Below, one piece after another: positions 16,628 to 25,475 of a DNA stretch of 64,000 nt. Source of the DNA: Atopobium fossor DSM 15642. Its GTDB lineage: Bacteria; Actinomycetota; Coriobacteriia; Coriobacteriales; Atopobiaceae. The notes beneath the pieces were generated by a model, which saw only the letters and a list, made by a program, of their open reading frames with translations, had not been told where the DNA came from and ran no database searches. Where the stretch lies: assembly GCF_000483125.1 (NCBI RefSeq), contig NZ_AXXR01000004.1:1-64000 (forward strand). The letters run 5' to 3'. The position numbers and the translations under genes were made by a program. The stretch's first letter is position 1; the number at the start of each line of letters is the position of its first letter.

Positions 16628-17917
16628 TTACTCCTCAAGCTTTGTTCCACACTGTGGGCAAAATGCACCATTCTCAGGAACTTTACTTCCGCACTCAGGA
16701 CAAAATGCACCGTGACTAGCTGGTAAAGACTCTGCCGAAGGCTCTGTCTTAGCAGGCTCTTCTTCTGTGCTGGACTTCTCGATAACGGTTGTTTTTTCTT
16801 CGTTAGAAACTGGCTCAGATACAGGCTGCTGATCTGCCTCTAAATTTACCTTTGGTTCTGACTCAGAAATTGTAGGTTCTTCAGGCACAGAAACTTCCTT
16901 GACAGGCTCTCCTTCAGCCGCACTAGGCATGATAGGTGTGGCAGGAGCAGCAGGGACTACAGGAGCTGCGGGAGCATCATTTGCAGATGTAGCATTTTGA
17001 GGGGTAGCCATGGGAGTCATTGGATTAGTAGGCGTAGCTGCAGGTGCTACAGAAACAGCGGTAGGAGAAGTAGGAGGCGTTGTAAAGTCCGATGCCGTCA
17101 TAGGCGTGGGCAAAGGATCGTTGGGATTGCCCCACTCAGAAACCCTAAACTGCAACATCCACAAGCCAATCATATTAGCAGTAAGCAAGCCTGTAATAGA
17201 TGCAAAAAAACTGCCGATAATCCAAACAACGATAAGAACGGGAAGCAGAGCAATAATCATCTTACCAAACATTGCCATTGCAAATTGCACATCTGAGCTG
17301 GTCCATACGGCAGACTCGTTTAGTATGTTTGCCTGATAAGCAATATCTGGAGCAGCGACACCAAACCAAATCATAAACATAAATACAAGAAAAGGAATGC
17401 TAAGAAGAGCTATAATAAGACCAATTTTAATATGCTCTCCCCAAATTTTGCACAGCCCTTTAAAATCATGGCTAATCATTTTCCACAGATTGGCAAAGCT
17501 AAATGCAGCACTAAATTGATCATAAATGGTCATATAGAGCACGACCACATCTATGATGACAGCTACAAATGTAGCAAAAATCCAAGATACATCATCTAGG
17601 AAGGGAAGTACATACGTCATTAAAGAGATAACAAAAGTACAGGCCGCTTGCGACACCATCATGACAACAGTAGCAAAGAAGCCTGTTTTAAGACACTTGC
17701 CAAAGTTGATTCCTTTTTGTTTGGGAGAAGATTCTACACCCCATGCAGTCAGGCGTGCCCATTCAAACGAGGCACCTAAAACAACCATGCTGCCAAAAAT
17801 AGGAATTAGGGAATACAGCGTAAGCAATAAAACTGCCTTAATCCAACCCTTCTCGCGCGTGAGCATACGCCAAGAACGCGTAAGGTATTGCTTATCCGAA
17901 AATTGAAGTTGACTCAT
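16628..17917 (-). CDS. Multi-pass membrane protein with C-terminal zinc ribbon
   Basis: Not assigned to a characterised family; the first 270 residues resemble the DUF4013-like polytopic proteins. The start is the ATG at 17917 (MSQLQFSDKQYLTRSWRML) after GGGG. About six membrane helices fall between residues 30 and 270. A Pro/Ala/Thr-rich then Glu/Ser-rich linker of about 120 residues follows. The last 25 residues form a zinc ribbon with two CxxC knuckles (FCPECGS and FCPQCGT). Such ribbons are common as C-terminal tags on membrane proteins of unknown role. It is monocistronic: tRNA genes lie upstream and a strong terminator downstream. Confidence 0.8.
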   Translation of the reverse strand: MSQLQFSDKQYLTRSWRMLTREKGWIKAVLLLTLYSLIPIFGSMVVLGASFEWARLTAWGVESSPKQKGINFGKCLKTGFFATVVMMVSQAACTFVISLMTYVLPFLDDVSWIFATFVAVIIDVVVLYMTIYDQFSAAFSFANLWKMISHDFKGLCKIWGEHIKIGLIIALLSIPFLVFMFMIWFGVAAPDIAYQANILNESAVWTSSDVQFAMAMFGKMIIALLPVLIVVWIIGSFFASITGLLTANMIGLWMLQFRVSEWGNPNDPLPTPMTASDFTTPPTSPTAVSVAPAATPTNPMTPMATPQNATSANDAPAAPVVPAAPATPIMPSAAEGEPVKEVSVPEEPTISESEPKVNLEADQQPVSEPVSNEEKTTVIEKSSTEEEPAKTEPSAESLPASHGAFCPECGSKVPENGAFCPQCGTKLEE

Positions 17918-18073
17918 ATATGCCCCATTACATCGATAATTGTAGTAGTGCATATTATAGAGAAGTCAAATTCATTACGTTGTGATATATCTCACAGACA
18001 CAAGGCGAATACACAAGCATTCATAAAATGAACTTTACTTAAAGTTAAGAAACTCTGTTTTATTTTTAAAAAC

Positions 18074-18164
18074 TGGCGGAGAGGGAGGGATTTGAACCCT
18101 CGTACCTCTATAAGAGGTAAACGGTTTTCGAGACCGCCGCATTCAGCCGCTCTGCCACCTCTCC
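18074..18164 (-). tRNA. tRNA-Ser (CGA)
   Basis: The minus strand folds as a class II tRNA with acceptor GGAGAGG/CCTCTCC, discriminator G and an encoded CCA. The anticodon loop CTCGAAA gives anticodon CGA (reads UCG). The long variable arm expected for tRNA-Ser is present (TTACCTCTTATAGAGGTA region), as is the T-arm sequence GGTTCAAATCC. Confidence 0.95.
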
Positions 18165-18203
18165 CCATGTGCAAACGGCGCCTTGCGGCGCCGTGAAATA
18201 AAC

Positions 18204-18294
18204 TGGCGGAGAGTCGGGGATTTGAACCCCGGAGACGCTTTCGGCGCCTACACGATTTCCAATCGTGCTCCTTCAGCCGCTCGGACAACTCTCC
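18204..18294 (-). tRNA. tRNA-Ser (GGA)
   Basis: A class II tRNA on the minus strand with acceptor GGAGAGT/ACTCTCC, discriminator G and encoded CCA. The anticodon loop TTGGAAA gives anticodon GGA (reads UCC/UCU). The long variable arm carries GGCGCCGAAAGCGTC. It is 39 bp upstream of the other tRNA-Ser, in the same direction, probably one transcript. A short GC-rich hairpin (GGCGCC) lies between them. Confidence 0.95.
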
Positions 18295-18407
18295 TTAATT
18301 GAAAACGCACCGGTTAGTATAACGTATTTCTCACCGAAAAGAAAAGAACTTTTCTAGGAAGTCCTAGTAATATACTTGCGTATTCATTTTGACTTACAGG
18401 AGATTGT

Positions 18408-19082
18408 GTGCTTCATATACCCATTTGGTTGGACCTTGCCGCTGTTATTGTTGGTGCTTTAGCAGGAGTTTGGTCAGCTCAAGAACGTAAATTAGACTTA
18501 GTTGGCTACATTGGCTTAAGCTTCTTATGTGGGCTGGGTGGCGGTTTAATCCGTGATATGGCCATGCAGGTTGGCAGCGTTTATATGTTACAGTCTCCAT
18601 ATGCCATCCCTTTTGTGGTGGCAACAGGTGTTATTGGCTACTTTTTCCCACAAATAATTAAGCGTTTTCCAAATCTGTTGGACTGGCTAGACATCCTATC
18701 GGTCGGCTTGTTTGTAGTAGCAGGTACCGATAAGGCCATCCACTATAATCTCTACCCTATGGCCTGCATGCTTATGGGTGTGGTTACTGGTGTTGGCGGC
18801 GGCATGATGCGTGATGTTTTTTTGGGAGATACTCCTCGCATTTTTCAACGCTCTAATTTTTATGCGGTAGCGGCTATTGGCGGAGCTATTGTATATTACT
18901 CGCTCACTCATGTAAGTCATTACAATCTTGAGATTTCTGCTGCAGCAAGCATTTTTGTAACATTGGGACTTCGCAGACTGTCCCTACGCTACAACGTAAC
19001 TCTCCCCACCGAAATGGACCTTACTCCTAAGGTTGCTGCGGGCGCCAAAAAGATTAAAGAGAAGACACGCCGCAATAAATAA
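18408..19082 (+). CDS. TRIC-type (YadS/UPF0126) membrane channel protein
   Basis: A seven-helix membrane protein made of two tandem repeats, each with the family signature GxGGGxxRD: GLGGGLIRDMAM near residue 45 and GVGGGMMRDVFLGD near residue 125. Prokaryotic TRIC homologues form trimeric monovalent cation channels; transport of glycine has also been proposed for some members. The start is GTG at 18408 after AGGAG. The length of 224 is typical and a basic tail ends the protein. It stands alone between tRNA genes and typA. Confidence 0.88.
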   Translation: MLHIPIWLDLAAVIVGALAGVWSAQERKLDLVGYIGLSFLCGLGGGLIRDMAMQVGSVYMLQSPYAIPFVVATGVIGYFFPQIIKRFPNLLDWLDILSVGLFVVAGTDKAIHYNLYPMACMLMGVVTGVGGGMMRDVFLGDTPRIFQRSNFYAVAAIGGAIVYYSLTHVSHYNLEISAAASIFVTLGLRRLSLRYNVTLPTEMDLTPKVAAGAKKIKEKTRRNK

Positions 19083-19125
19083 ACCTCACCACAAACTGGA
19101 CTACAGCTCGTAATGAGGTTTATTT
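19077..19125. terminator. Possible terminator between convergent genes
   Basis: A 12-bp inverted repeat (AAATAAACCTCA and TGAGGTTTATTT) with a 25-base loop spans the stop codon of the TRIC-like gene and precedes the typA stop on the other strand. The long loop makes it weaker than the other terminators in the window. Confidence 0.5.
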
Positions 19126-19165
19126 AAACAACTTACACATCGTTCACGCTAAAGCAAACACAATC

Positions 19166-21004
19166 CTATTTGTTTACCAAGCCAGAACGAACAGCCCACT
19201 TCTTACGTTCGGTTGCATTAAGGATGCGCTTGCGCATGCGGATATTCTTAGGCGTAATCTCTACCAGCTCGTCATCCATAATGTACTCCAAAGCTTCCTC
19301 TAGCGAGAAACTACGTGGAGGAGTAAGTTGCACAGAAATGTCTGCGGTGGAAGAACGTTGGTTACCCAAAGACTTGGTACGAGCAATGTTAACTACCATA
19401 TCACCAGGGCGAGAACGCTCACCTACCAACATGCCCTCATAGCACTCGTCACCAGGGCCAACAAAAAGCTGACCGCGTTCTTGCAGAGTACCTAAGGCAT
19501 AGCCAACGGCCTTCTCGGTAGACATAGAAATCATGGCACCATTCTGACGAGAACCAATATCCCCAGCAAAAGGACCGTACTCCAAGAAGGTGTGATAAAA
19601 CACTGCTTCACCGTGCGTAACATTAAGAACACGTGTCTTAAGACCCATGATGCCACGGGTGGGAATTTTAAATTCAAGATGTGTCTGAATGTTGCCAGCT
19701 TCCATGTTGGTCATAGTGCCGCCCGCATCACCAAAGACTTCAATAACCTTACCGGAGTATTCGCCAGGACACTCTACAACGGCCTGCTCAATAGGCTCAA
19801 GCTTATTGCCGTTCTCGTCCTTTTTGAACAAAACACGGGGGCTTCCCACCTGGAACTCAAAACCTTCGCGGCGCATGGTTTCCATCAAAACAGAAAGATG
19901 CAAAATGCCGCGACCAGCTACCTCAGTACCAGTCTTATCTGGAAGTTCCTCAATGCGCATGGTCACATTGTTTTCGCGCTCAATCATGAGACGCTCCTTG
20001 AGCTGGCGGCCACCAACTATCTCGCCATCACGACCAACTAACGGTGAGGTAGACGCTTCAAAAACAATTGCAAGAGTTGGAGGATCAATCTCAATGGGGT
20101 CAAGCTCAACGGGATTCTCGGGATCGGTATAGACGTCACCAATATCTGTAGAGTCAACACCAACCACTGCGGCAATATCACCAGCGCAAACCTCAGAACA
20201 CTCCTTGCGGCCTAAATAGTCAAAGGTAAAGAGCTGTTTAACTTGACTCATTGCGCGAGAACCATCATTTTTGACAACCAAAATTTTATCGCCAGCGTGA
20301 ATAGTGCCCGAATAGACGCGACCAATACCAATACGGCCAACATAAGTAGAGTGATCAATGGTTACACACTGCATGGCCAAAGATCCGTCTATATCTACAT
20401 TAGGAGCTGGAAGCTCATCCACAACCATGTCCAGCAAAGGGTACATGTCGTTGTTGGTATCCTCAACAGATAAGCGAGCAAAGCCATTAACTGCGCTTGC
20501 GTACACCGCATGCTCCATAGAAAATTCGAGTTGCTCATCCGTCGCACCTAGATCCATCATCAAATCAAGGCAGGCGTTAAGTGCACGCTCGGGATTTGCA
20601 CCATCACGGTCAATCTTATTTACAACAACCATAATAGACAGGCCAGCATCAATGGCATGGCGTAAAACAAAACGCGTCTGAGGCATGGGGCCTTCTGCAG
20701 CATCGACCAAAAGCAGCGCAGAATCCGCCATTTTAAGAACACGCTCTACCTCACCACCAAAGTCCGCGTGACCAGGGGTATCCAAAACGTTAATCTTGAC
20801 ACCCTTATACTCAATGGAAATATTTTTGGCCAAAATAGTAATACCACGTTCGCGCTCTTGATCATTTGAGTCCAGAACACGCTCCTCCACCTGCTGATTA
20901 TCGCGAAACGCATCCGTTGCACGTAGCAACTTATCCACCAAGGTGGTCTTGCCGTGGTCAACGTGAGCGATAATTGCAATATTACGAATGTGCTCTTGGA
21001 GCAT
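19166..21004 (-). CDS. typA: Translational GTPase TypA/BipA
   Basis: Ribosome-associated GTPase related to EF-G, used in ribosome assembly and stress. The G domain has G1 AHVDHGKTTLVDKLL at the N-terminus, G2 ERGITI, G3 DTPGHADFGGEVER and G4 NKIDR. The C-terminal TypA-specific part includes GEAVFYHTF and GTKSLGNQRSS-like TKSLGNQRSS. The 612-residue length is normal. It is single, with a convergent gene at its 3' end. No unusual feature. Confidence 0.97.
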   Translation of the reverse strand: MLQEHIRNIAIIAHVDHGKTTLVDKLLRATDAFRDNQQVEERVLDSNDQERERGITILAKNISIEYKGVKINVLDTPGHADFGGEVERVLKMADSALLLVDAAEGPMPQTRFVLRHAIDAGLSIMVVVNKIDRDGANPERALNACLDLMMDLGATDEQLEFSMEHAVYASAVNGFARLSVEDTNNDMYPLLDMVVDELPAPNVDIDGSLAMQCVTIDHSTYVGRIGIGRVYSGTIHAGDKILVVKNDGSRAMSQVKQLFTFDYLGRKECSEVCAGDIAAVVGVDSTDIGDVYTDPENPVELDPIEIDPPTLAIVFEASTSPLVGRDGEIVGGRQLKERLMIERENNVTMRIEELPDKTGTEVAGRGILHLSVLMETMRREGFEFQVGSPRVLFKKDENGNKLEPIEQAVVECPGEYSGKVIEVFGDAGGTMTNMEAGNIQTHLEFKIPTRGIMGLKTRVLNVTHGEAVFYHTFLEYGPFAGDIGSRQNGAMISMSTEKAVGYALGTLQERGQLFVGPGDECYEGMLVGERSRPGDMVVNIARTKSLGNQRSSTADISVQLTPPRSFSLEEALEYIMDDELVEITPKNIRMRKRILNATERKKWAVRSGLVNK

Positions 21005-21099
21005 AGTTCCTACTTTCTAACTGCTTAAATTTATGAATACCATGGAAAAGTAAGGTTTACCCAGTACGGTGCCGAGAAAACCAACGAGCAAGCAACTCG

Positions 21100-21561
21100 T
21101 TACAAAAGCGAGTCAACTTCGCCAGCAGGCTCGGGATCGCACCACTGGAATGCTTCGCCAGCACCAAAGCCTTGCCACAACACATACGCCGAAAAAGCCT
21201 GCTGGTCTTTCTCGGCAAACTCAAGAATGAGGGCATCTTCATAACCGTTGTTTTCTAAATCTACTGCACCCTCATACACAATGGCATATCGCACGGGAAC
21301 ACCAAGATTATCCGGGCGACCAGTCTTACCAGCTACCAATGAAGCTATATAACTGTGAGCCTCATTAATGCAGGTCTCTATGCCATCCTCAGAAAACGAA
21401 TTGGTCACCCGTGTGCCTGCGGCATCTTCTACCGAAACAATAACGGGCACTTCTACACCTGCGGCAAGAGCATCTAGTGCCGAGCCTAAAAGCTCACAAG
21501 ACAAAGCATCAAGCTCTTCCGACACCTCTACTGGCTGATTATTTTGGCTATGTTGGGCCAC
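21100..21561 (-). CDS. Small acidic protein of unknown function
   Basis: No family recognised. I prefer a GTG start at 21561 (VAQHSQNNQPVEV), which has AGGGGA five bases upstream, giving 153 residues. An ATG at 21621 would add 20 residues but lacks a ribosome site. The protein is acidic, has no membrane helix and contains VEVPVIVSVEDAAGTR and YAIVYEGAVDLENNG, suggesting a small alpha/beta fold. It is 95 bp upstream of typA and in the same direction. Confidence 0.7.
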   Translation of the reverse strand: MAQHSQNNQPVEVSEELDALSCELLGSALDALAAGVEVPVIVSVEDAAGTRVTNSFSEDGIETCINEAHSYIASLVAGKTGRPDNLGVPVRYAIVYEGAVDLENNGYEDALILEFAEKDQQAFSAYVLWQGFGAGEAFQWCDPEPAGEVDSLL

Positions 21562-21710
21562 AAATCCCCTATCGTTAAGCGAAATAACTGCACTAATAAT
21601 ACCCCTGCATGTCAAATACATGACGCGCAGCTTCTTTTGTCACATAGCCTGCAGATTTTTTATCGCATAATACTTCGCTTCTTGTCATGACTTTTGCCTT
21701 GAATATAGCA

Positions 21711-21741
21711 AAAAGTGGCCACCACAATGGTCGCCACTTTT
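21711..21741 (-). terminator. Terminator of the PTS operon
   Basis: The stem AAAAGTGGC/GCCACTTTT, with inner pairing ACCA/TGGT, lies about 60 bases after the IID stop. On the minus strand the stem ends in CACTTTTTGC. It could also serve the other strand. Confidence 0.8.
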
Positions 21742-21799
21742 ATTGGGGGACTATCTGTAAAACACATGCATTAAAGATGTGTTAAAGGCAAACTACGCT

Positions 21800-22648
21800 C
21801 TAGCCCAAGAAACCGAAGTACACACCTACAACACCCAAAATCATTGTGAAGATAATAATCCAAGTTGGAGAAATCTTCTTACCAAGCATCCAGTAGTACA
21901 GACCCATAAAGCCCATGCCCACAATACCGGGCATTACACCATCAAGAATTTCTTGCAGGGTTTGTGCGGACTCGCCCGTACCAATGGGAAGGATAACCGA
22001 TGCCCAGAACATATCCTTTGTCATAGAGCCAATAACCATGGCACCCACAATGCCAGCAGCAAACATAATCTTATCCATGAGACCAGATTTTTGTGCTTGC
22101 TCTAAGAAGTTTACGCCGAGGTTATAACCCAACTGCACGCCGTAAATACGGGTGAGAAACGCAGGAATGTTATAGATAAGCAAATAAACCAAAGGTGCCA
22201 TAACGTTGCCCTGCTGTGCAAGAGAAATTGCAACACCTGCGGCAACAACACGAAGGGTCGCTAAGAAGATGGAGTCACCTACGCCAGAAAGAGGACCCAT
22301 AAGAGCAGATTTAACATCATTAATAGCGTCTGGTTCCATCTCTCCACGAGCCACACGCTCTTCCATAGACATAGCAATGCCGCCTACGAAGGGCGCAAAT
22401 TGTACGGTAATGTTAAAGAAAGCCATATGGCGCACAAGCGCGGCTTTATACCCTTCAGGGTTACCTTCATAAATCTTCTCGAGGAGCTTATTGACCATCA
22501 AAGCAAAGGCAAGATTCATTTGCTTGTAGTAGGTCCAGGAGAACTCCATGCCCAATGAGCCAAGATTCAAGGATGATTTAATAAGATCAGCCTTGGTGAG
22601 CTTATTAATTGTAGGCTCTGTACTTGTTGCATTAGAAGTCATCGTCAT
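21800..22648 (-). CDS. PTS mannose/fructose/sorbose family IID component
   Basis: Membrane subunit that, with IIC, forms the sugar channel of a mannose-family PTS. The start region has ATGs at 22651, 22648 and 22642 after GGAGGGGG; I use 22648. It overlaps the end of IIC by about 17 bp. Family features are LTKADLIKSSLNLGSLGMEFSWTYYKQ near the N-terminus, ALMGPLSGVGDSIF, and C-terminal hydrophobic segments. The length of about 282 is normal. Last gene of the operon, before a terminator. Confidence 0.93.
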   Translation of the reverse strand: MTMTSNATSTEPTINKLTKADLIKSSLNLGSLGMEFSWTYYKQMNLAFALMVNKLLEKIYEGNPEGYKAALVRHMAFFNITVQFAPFVGGIAMSMEERVARGEMEPDAINDVKSALMGPLSGVGDSIFLATLRVVAAGVAISLAQQGNVMAPLVYLLIYNIPAFLTRIYGVQLGYNLGVNFLEQAQKSGLMDKIMFAAGIVGAMVIGSMTKDMFWASVILPIGTGESAQTLQEILDGVMPGIVGMGFMGLYYWMLGKKISPTWIIIFTMILGVVGVYFGFLG

Positions 22649-23399
22649 CATCCCCCTCCACTGCGGTCGCAGGTTGTAGCTTGTCAAGCAAACCGAGCTT
22701 CTCGATAGCAATAATGATTGCAATCAAAGAGACACCTAAAACAGGTACGTTCATATAGGAAGTAAGCAGGAAGCCTAAAATGAAGAAAGGAATCAGTTCG
22801 CGATTAAGAATCATACGAGCAAGCATTGCAAAACCCATAACAGGCAAAATGTTTGCAGCTACGCCAAAGCCATCAAGCACAAAGGAAGGAATCCAGTCAA
22901 GAAGACCTTGTACGGCGTCTGCACCAAAATAAAATGCCAAGAAGCACAGACCAAAACGCTTAGCAACACCTAACAGACCTAAAATCCAGTGAATAATGTA
23001 TACGCTCTTAATATCACCTTTCTCGGCGGCCTTATCGGCAACTCCAAGCAGTAGGGGACCAAGTGCATTAATAGCATTGCCAACAGCCAATGCTAGGGTT
23101 GCGATAGGCATTGCAAGAGCAATTGCAGCCTCGGTGCCCTGACCCAAAGAGATGGCAAATGCAGCCGAAAGAACACCACCAGTGGTTACATCAGGTGGTA
23201 CATAAGCACCAATAGAAATAGATCCCATGAAGAGCAGCTCTAAGCTGGCACCAATCATCAAACCAGCCTGTAAATCACCAAGCACTAGACCCACAAGTGG
23301 GCACAGTACAATGGGTCTAAACGCATAGAGCGTACCAAGCTGGTAATCAAGACCACCAAAAGCGCCAATAAGACCAATTGCTAAAGCTTGTCCAAGCAT
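22632..23399 (-). CDS. PTS mannose/fructose/sorbose family IIC component
   Basis: Integral membrane subunit of the sugar channel. The start is the ATG at 23399 (MLGQALAIGLIGAFGGLDYQLG) after TTGGAGGAACAA; the upstream TTG lies on the ribosome site. IIC signatures include RPIVLCPLVGLVLGDLQAG and the ASLELLFMGSISIGAYVPPD segment. It ends in an acidic tail EGDDDDDF whose codons contain the IID start. The length is 255. Confidence 0.94.
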   Translation of the reverse strand: MLGQALAIGLIGAFGGLDYQLGTLYAFRPIVLCPLVGLVLGDLQAGLMIGASLELLFMGSISIGAYVPPDVTTGGVLSAAFAISLGQGTEAAIALAMPIATLALAVGNAINALGPLLLGVADKAAEKGDIKSVYIIHWILGLLGVAKRFGLCFLAFYFGADAVQGLLDWIPSFVLDGFGVAANILPVMGFAMLARMILNRELIPFFILGFLLTSYMNVPVLGVSLIAIIIAIEKLGLLDKLQPATAVEGDDDDDF

Positions 23400-23479
23400 T
23401 TGTTCCTCCAATCTACCAATAAACAGTGTCGTTTTTTTCTTTCTTACCTTGCTTTACCTTCTCTGCCTGCGTATATCTG

Positions 23480-23950
23480 CTAAATCAACTTGCTAATATC
23501 AATTTTTTTATCGTCACACAAAGCGCGATATTCTACCTCTACACCACGAGCGATAAGATCTTTAAGCATGACAATTTCTTCTTGCTCCAAAAAAATCTGA
23601 CGAGTTACTTCTGTGGTGGTAGGACTATCCTTGGTGTTGCCTAGGTTGAGGCTGGTAATTTGTGGACACCCATCAATGAGAGCTTTTGCATCTGCAATGG
23701 TTTGGACGCAAATAATCATGTGATATTTATCGGTTACACCAGAGTTAATAGCCTCGATAGCAGCAGCCATATCCTTAATGACTAGCTTACATCCTGCAGG
23801 TTTGCCCAATTTGAGCGTGGTGCGCCATGTTTGATCGTGAGCCACCTTATCTCCCACAATAAAGATGCAGTCCGCATGCTCTGCAGCCGTCCAGGTAACA
23901 GCTACCTGCCCATGCAAAAGCCTGTGATCTACGCGCAAAAGACAAATCAT
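23480..23950 (-). CDS. PTS mannose/fructose/sorbose family IIB component
   Basis: Cytoplasmic phosphotransfer subunit. The start is the ATG at 23950 (MICLLRVDHRLLHGQV) after GGGGGG, giving 156 residues. The active-site His13 is in RLLHGQV, the standard IIB phosphorylation site of this family. It accepts phosphate from IIA and passes it to the incoming sugar. It lies between IIA and IIC. Confidence 0.94.
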   Translation of the reverse strand: MICLLRVDHRLLHGQVAVTWTAAEHADCIFIVGDKVAHDQTWRTTLKLGKPAGCKLVIKDMAAAIEAINSGVTDKYHMIICVQTIADAKALIDGCPQITSLNLGNTKDSPTTTEVTRQIFLEQEEIVMLKDLIARGVEVEYRALCDDKKIDISKLI

Positions 23951-24004
23951 ATTTCCCCCCAATACCTGTCTTCGTAAGAAGGACAACGTCCTTGCAGCCA
24001 TTTG

Positions 24005-24427
24005 CTAAAAGTCGTCGTCCTCACTTGTAGATGCCAAAAGATCGTTGCAATACTTTGGTGTTATGTCAGGATCTGCAACCAACTCACGCAAAAACTGTTG
24101 CAAGTTGGGAACATCGTTTATGGAGAGTGCCAACGTAAGCAACATAGGCAAATTCATGTTTGCAACCAAATGGATATTTGTCTGGTTTTGGATACGATTT
24201 AAAAACTCATTATTAACACTGCCACCCAAAAGGTCTGTAGCCACCACAATCTCATCCTCTGAGGGAATGGCTGTAAGCAGCTCAGTTATTTGTTCTACTA
24301 CATCCGTAGCACCATCAACAAATGCGTTGATGGTGTGTAACTCGCAGGGGTGGCCAGCCAAAAGCTCTAAGCTTTCGGCAATGCCTTGTGCAAAATGAGC
24401 ATGGGATGCAAGCACTAAATGCCTCAT
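24005..24427 (-). CDS. PTS mannose-family IIA component
   Basis: Cytoplasmic subunit that receives phosphate from HPr. The N-terminus MRHLVLASHAHFAQGIAESLELL places the expected phospho-His at residue 9 (ASHAHFAQG; THG in E. coli IIA-Man). Length 140, normal. Its ATG overlaps the stop of the epimerase-like gene by 4 bp, so translation is coupled. Confidence 0.92.
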   Translation of the reverse strand: MRHLVLASHAHFAQGIAESLELLAGHPCELHTINAFVDGATDVVEQITELLTAIPSEDEIVVATDLLGGSVNNEFLNRIQNQTNIHLVANMNLPMLLTLALSINDVPNLQQFLRELVADPDITPKYCNDLLASTSEDDDF

Positions 24428-25353
24428 ACGGGTTCCTCAAATCGAGTATTTGTAACATTGGCGTCTGACGAAGTTGCAATTACTGCATTGGTAATTGCTG
24501 CTAATGCGCGATTAAATGCAGCTTTATTTTTCTTCTCGACATCTTGTGGATGAGCAAAGTACCTACTATTTACTACTTCGCAAGAGATAGGTCCCTTATA
24601 TCCAGCGCTCAGCAGAGCCGCAAGGTTAGACGTAATATTTGTAGCACCGTCGTCCAGCGCCAAATGAGTAGTCATACTGCCATCAATGTTGGTCACAGCA
24701 TCGCAAAAATGACAGGCTACGATCTCTGTCCCAAAAGCAATAAAATATTGCGTCACCGTTTCATGCGCAGCAGTCATTGCACCAAAATCTAAGCAAACTT
24801 TAAGTGCAGGATGATTTACTTCGCGTATATAGCGTTCAAGCTGGTAAATGTTGGTAACCAGTGTGCTTTCTTGTGGTTGCAATGCCTCGAGCGCAAGGAC
24901 TACCTTATGTTTTTGCGCGTATGCTGCCAGTTTTCCCATGAGCTTGCAGGAACGATCCCAGGCGCTTCGCTTGGTCTCGTCGTAACAAGCCCAACCACTC
25001 GTTACGGTCACGTAGTGAGCACCTAACTGCTCCGCGGCATCAATAGCATTGCAAAAGTACGTGTAGGTACGTTGCTGTTGTGCAGACGTTTGAGCAGCCA
25101 TATTCCAAGGCTTAGGATTAGTCTGGCTGGGACATAAACCTACGATTTTGACACCAGCAGCCGCAGCCAACTGCTGTATATTGCTTACATCATCACAGGT
25201 AGATGAATCAAAATAGAGGTGCATGGGACCACACCAAAGCTCACATGCGCCATACTCATTGTGCGCAGCAGACTCAAAAAACGCACGTATATCATAAAAA
25301 CGGTAGTTTGAGTTCATGGCAGCTAAATACATGCCATCTTGTTTGTTTGTCAC
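24424..25353 (-). CDS. Sugar phosphate isomerase/epimerase (FrlC-like TIM barrel)
   Basis: A 309-residue xylose-isomerase-like TIM barrel. The start is GTG at 25353, six bases after a strong AAGGAGG. Likely metal ligands are in VLALEALQPQES (Glu), KVCLDFGAM (Asp), CHFCDAV (His/Asp) and ISCEVVNSRY (Glu), the pattern of AP-endonuclease-2-type epimerases. The closest functional relatives I can suggest are FrlC-type 3-epimerases, which convert psicoselysine to fructoselysine. This is supported by its position between an FrlB-like SIS protein and a mannose-family PTS. Other ketose 3-epimerase roles remain possible. It is upstream-coupled to IIA by a 4-bp overlap. Confidence 0.8.
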   Translation of the reverse strand: MTNKQDGMYLAAMNSNYRFYDIRAFFESAAHNEYGACELWCGPMHLYFDSSTCDDVSNIQQLAAAAGVKIVGLCPSQTNPKPWNMAAQTSAQQQRTYTYFCNAIDAAEQLGAHYVTVTSGWACYDETKRSAWDRSCKLMGKLAAYAQKHKVVLALEALQPQESTLVTNIYQLERYIREVNHPALKVCLDFGAMTAAHETVTQYFIAFGTEIVACHFCDAVTNIDGSMTTHLALDDGATNITSNLAALLSAGYKGPISCEVVNSRYFAHPQDVEKKNKAAFNRALAAITNAVIATSSDANVTNTRFEEPV

Positions 25354-25441
25354 GATGCACCTCCTTACATTTTTGCCCACGCCATTACTTACTGCGCAAT
25401 CTTTGCGCCTAACACGAACAGTCTTATCAATAATCTTGTTT

Positions 25442-25475
25442 GCGTTAGTAATCAATGGTTCGCGTTAGTAATCAA
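25442..25475. repeat. 14-bp tandem direct repeat at the end of the SIS gene
   Basis: GCGTTAGTAATCAA occurs at 25442-25455 and again at 25462-25475, a 20-bp period. The second copy includes the SIS gene stop codon. It looks like a small local duplication; I see no function. Confidence 0.7.

Noticed and set aside
17992-18288. 98-residue minus-strand reading frame
   Set aside because: It runs through both tRNA-Ser genes; the codons are tRNA sequence.
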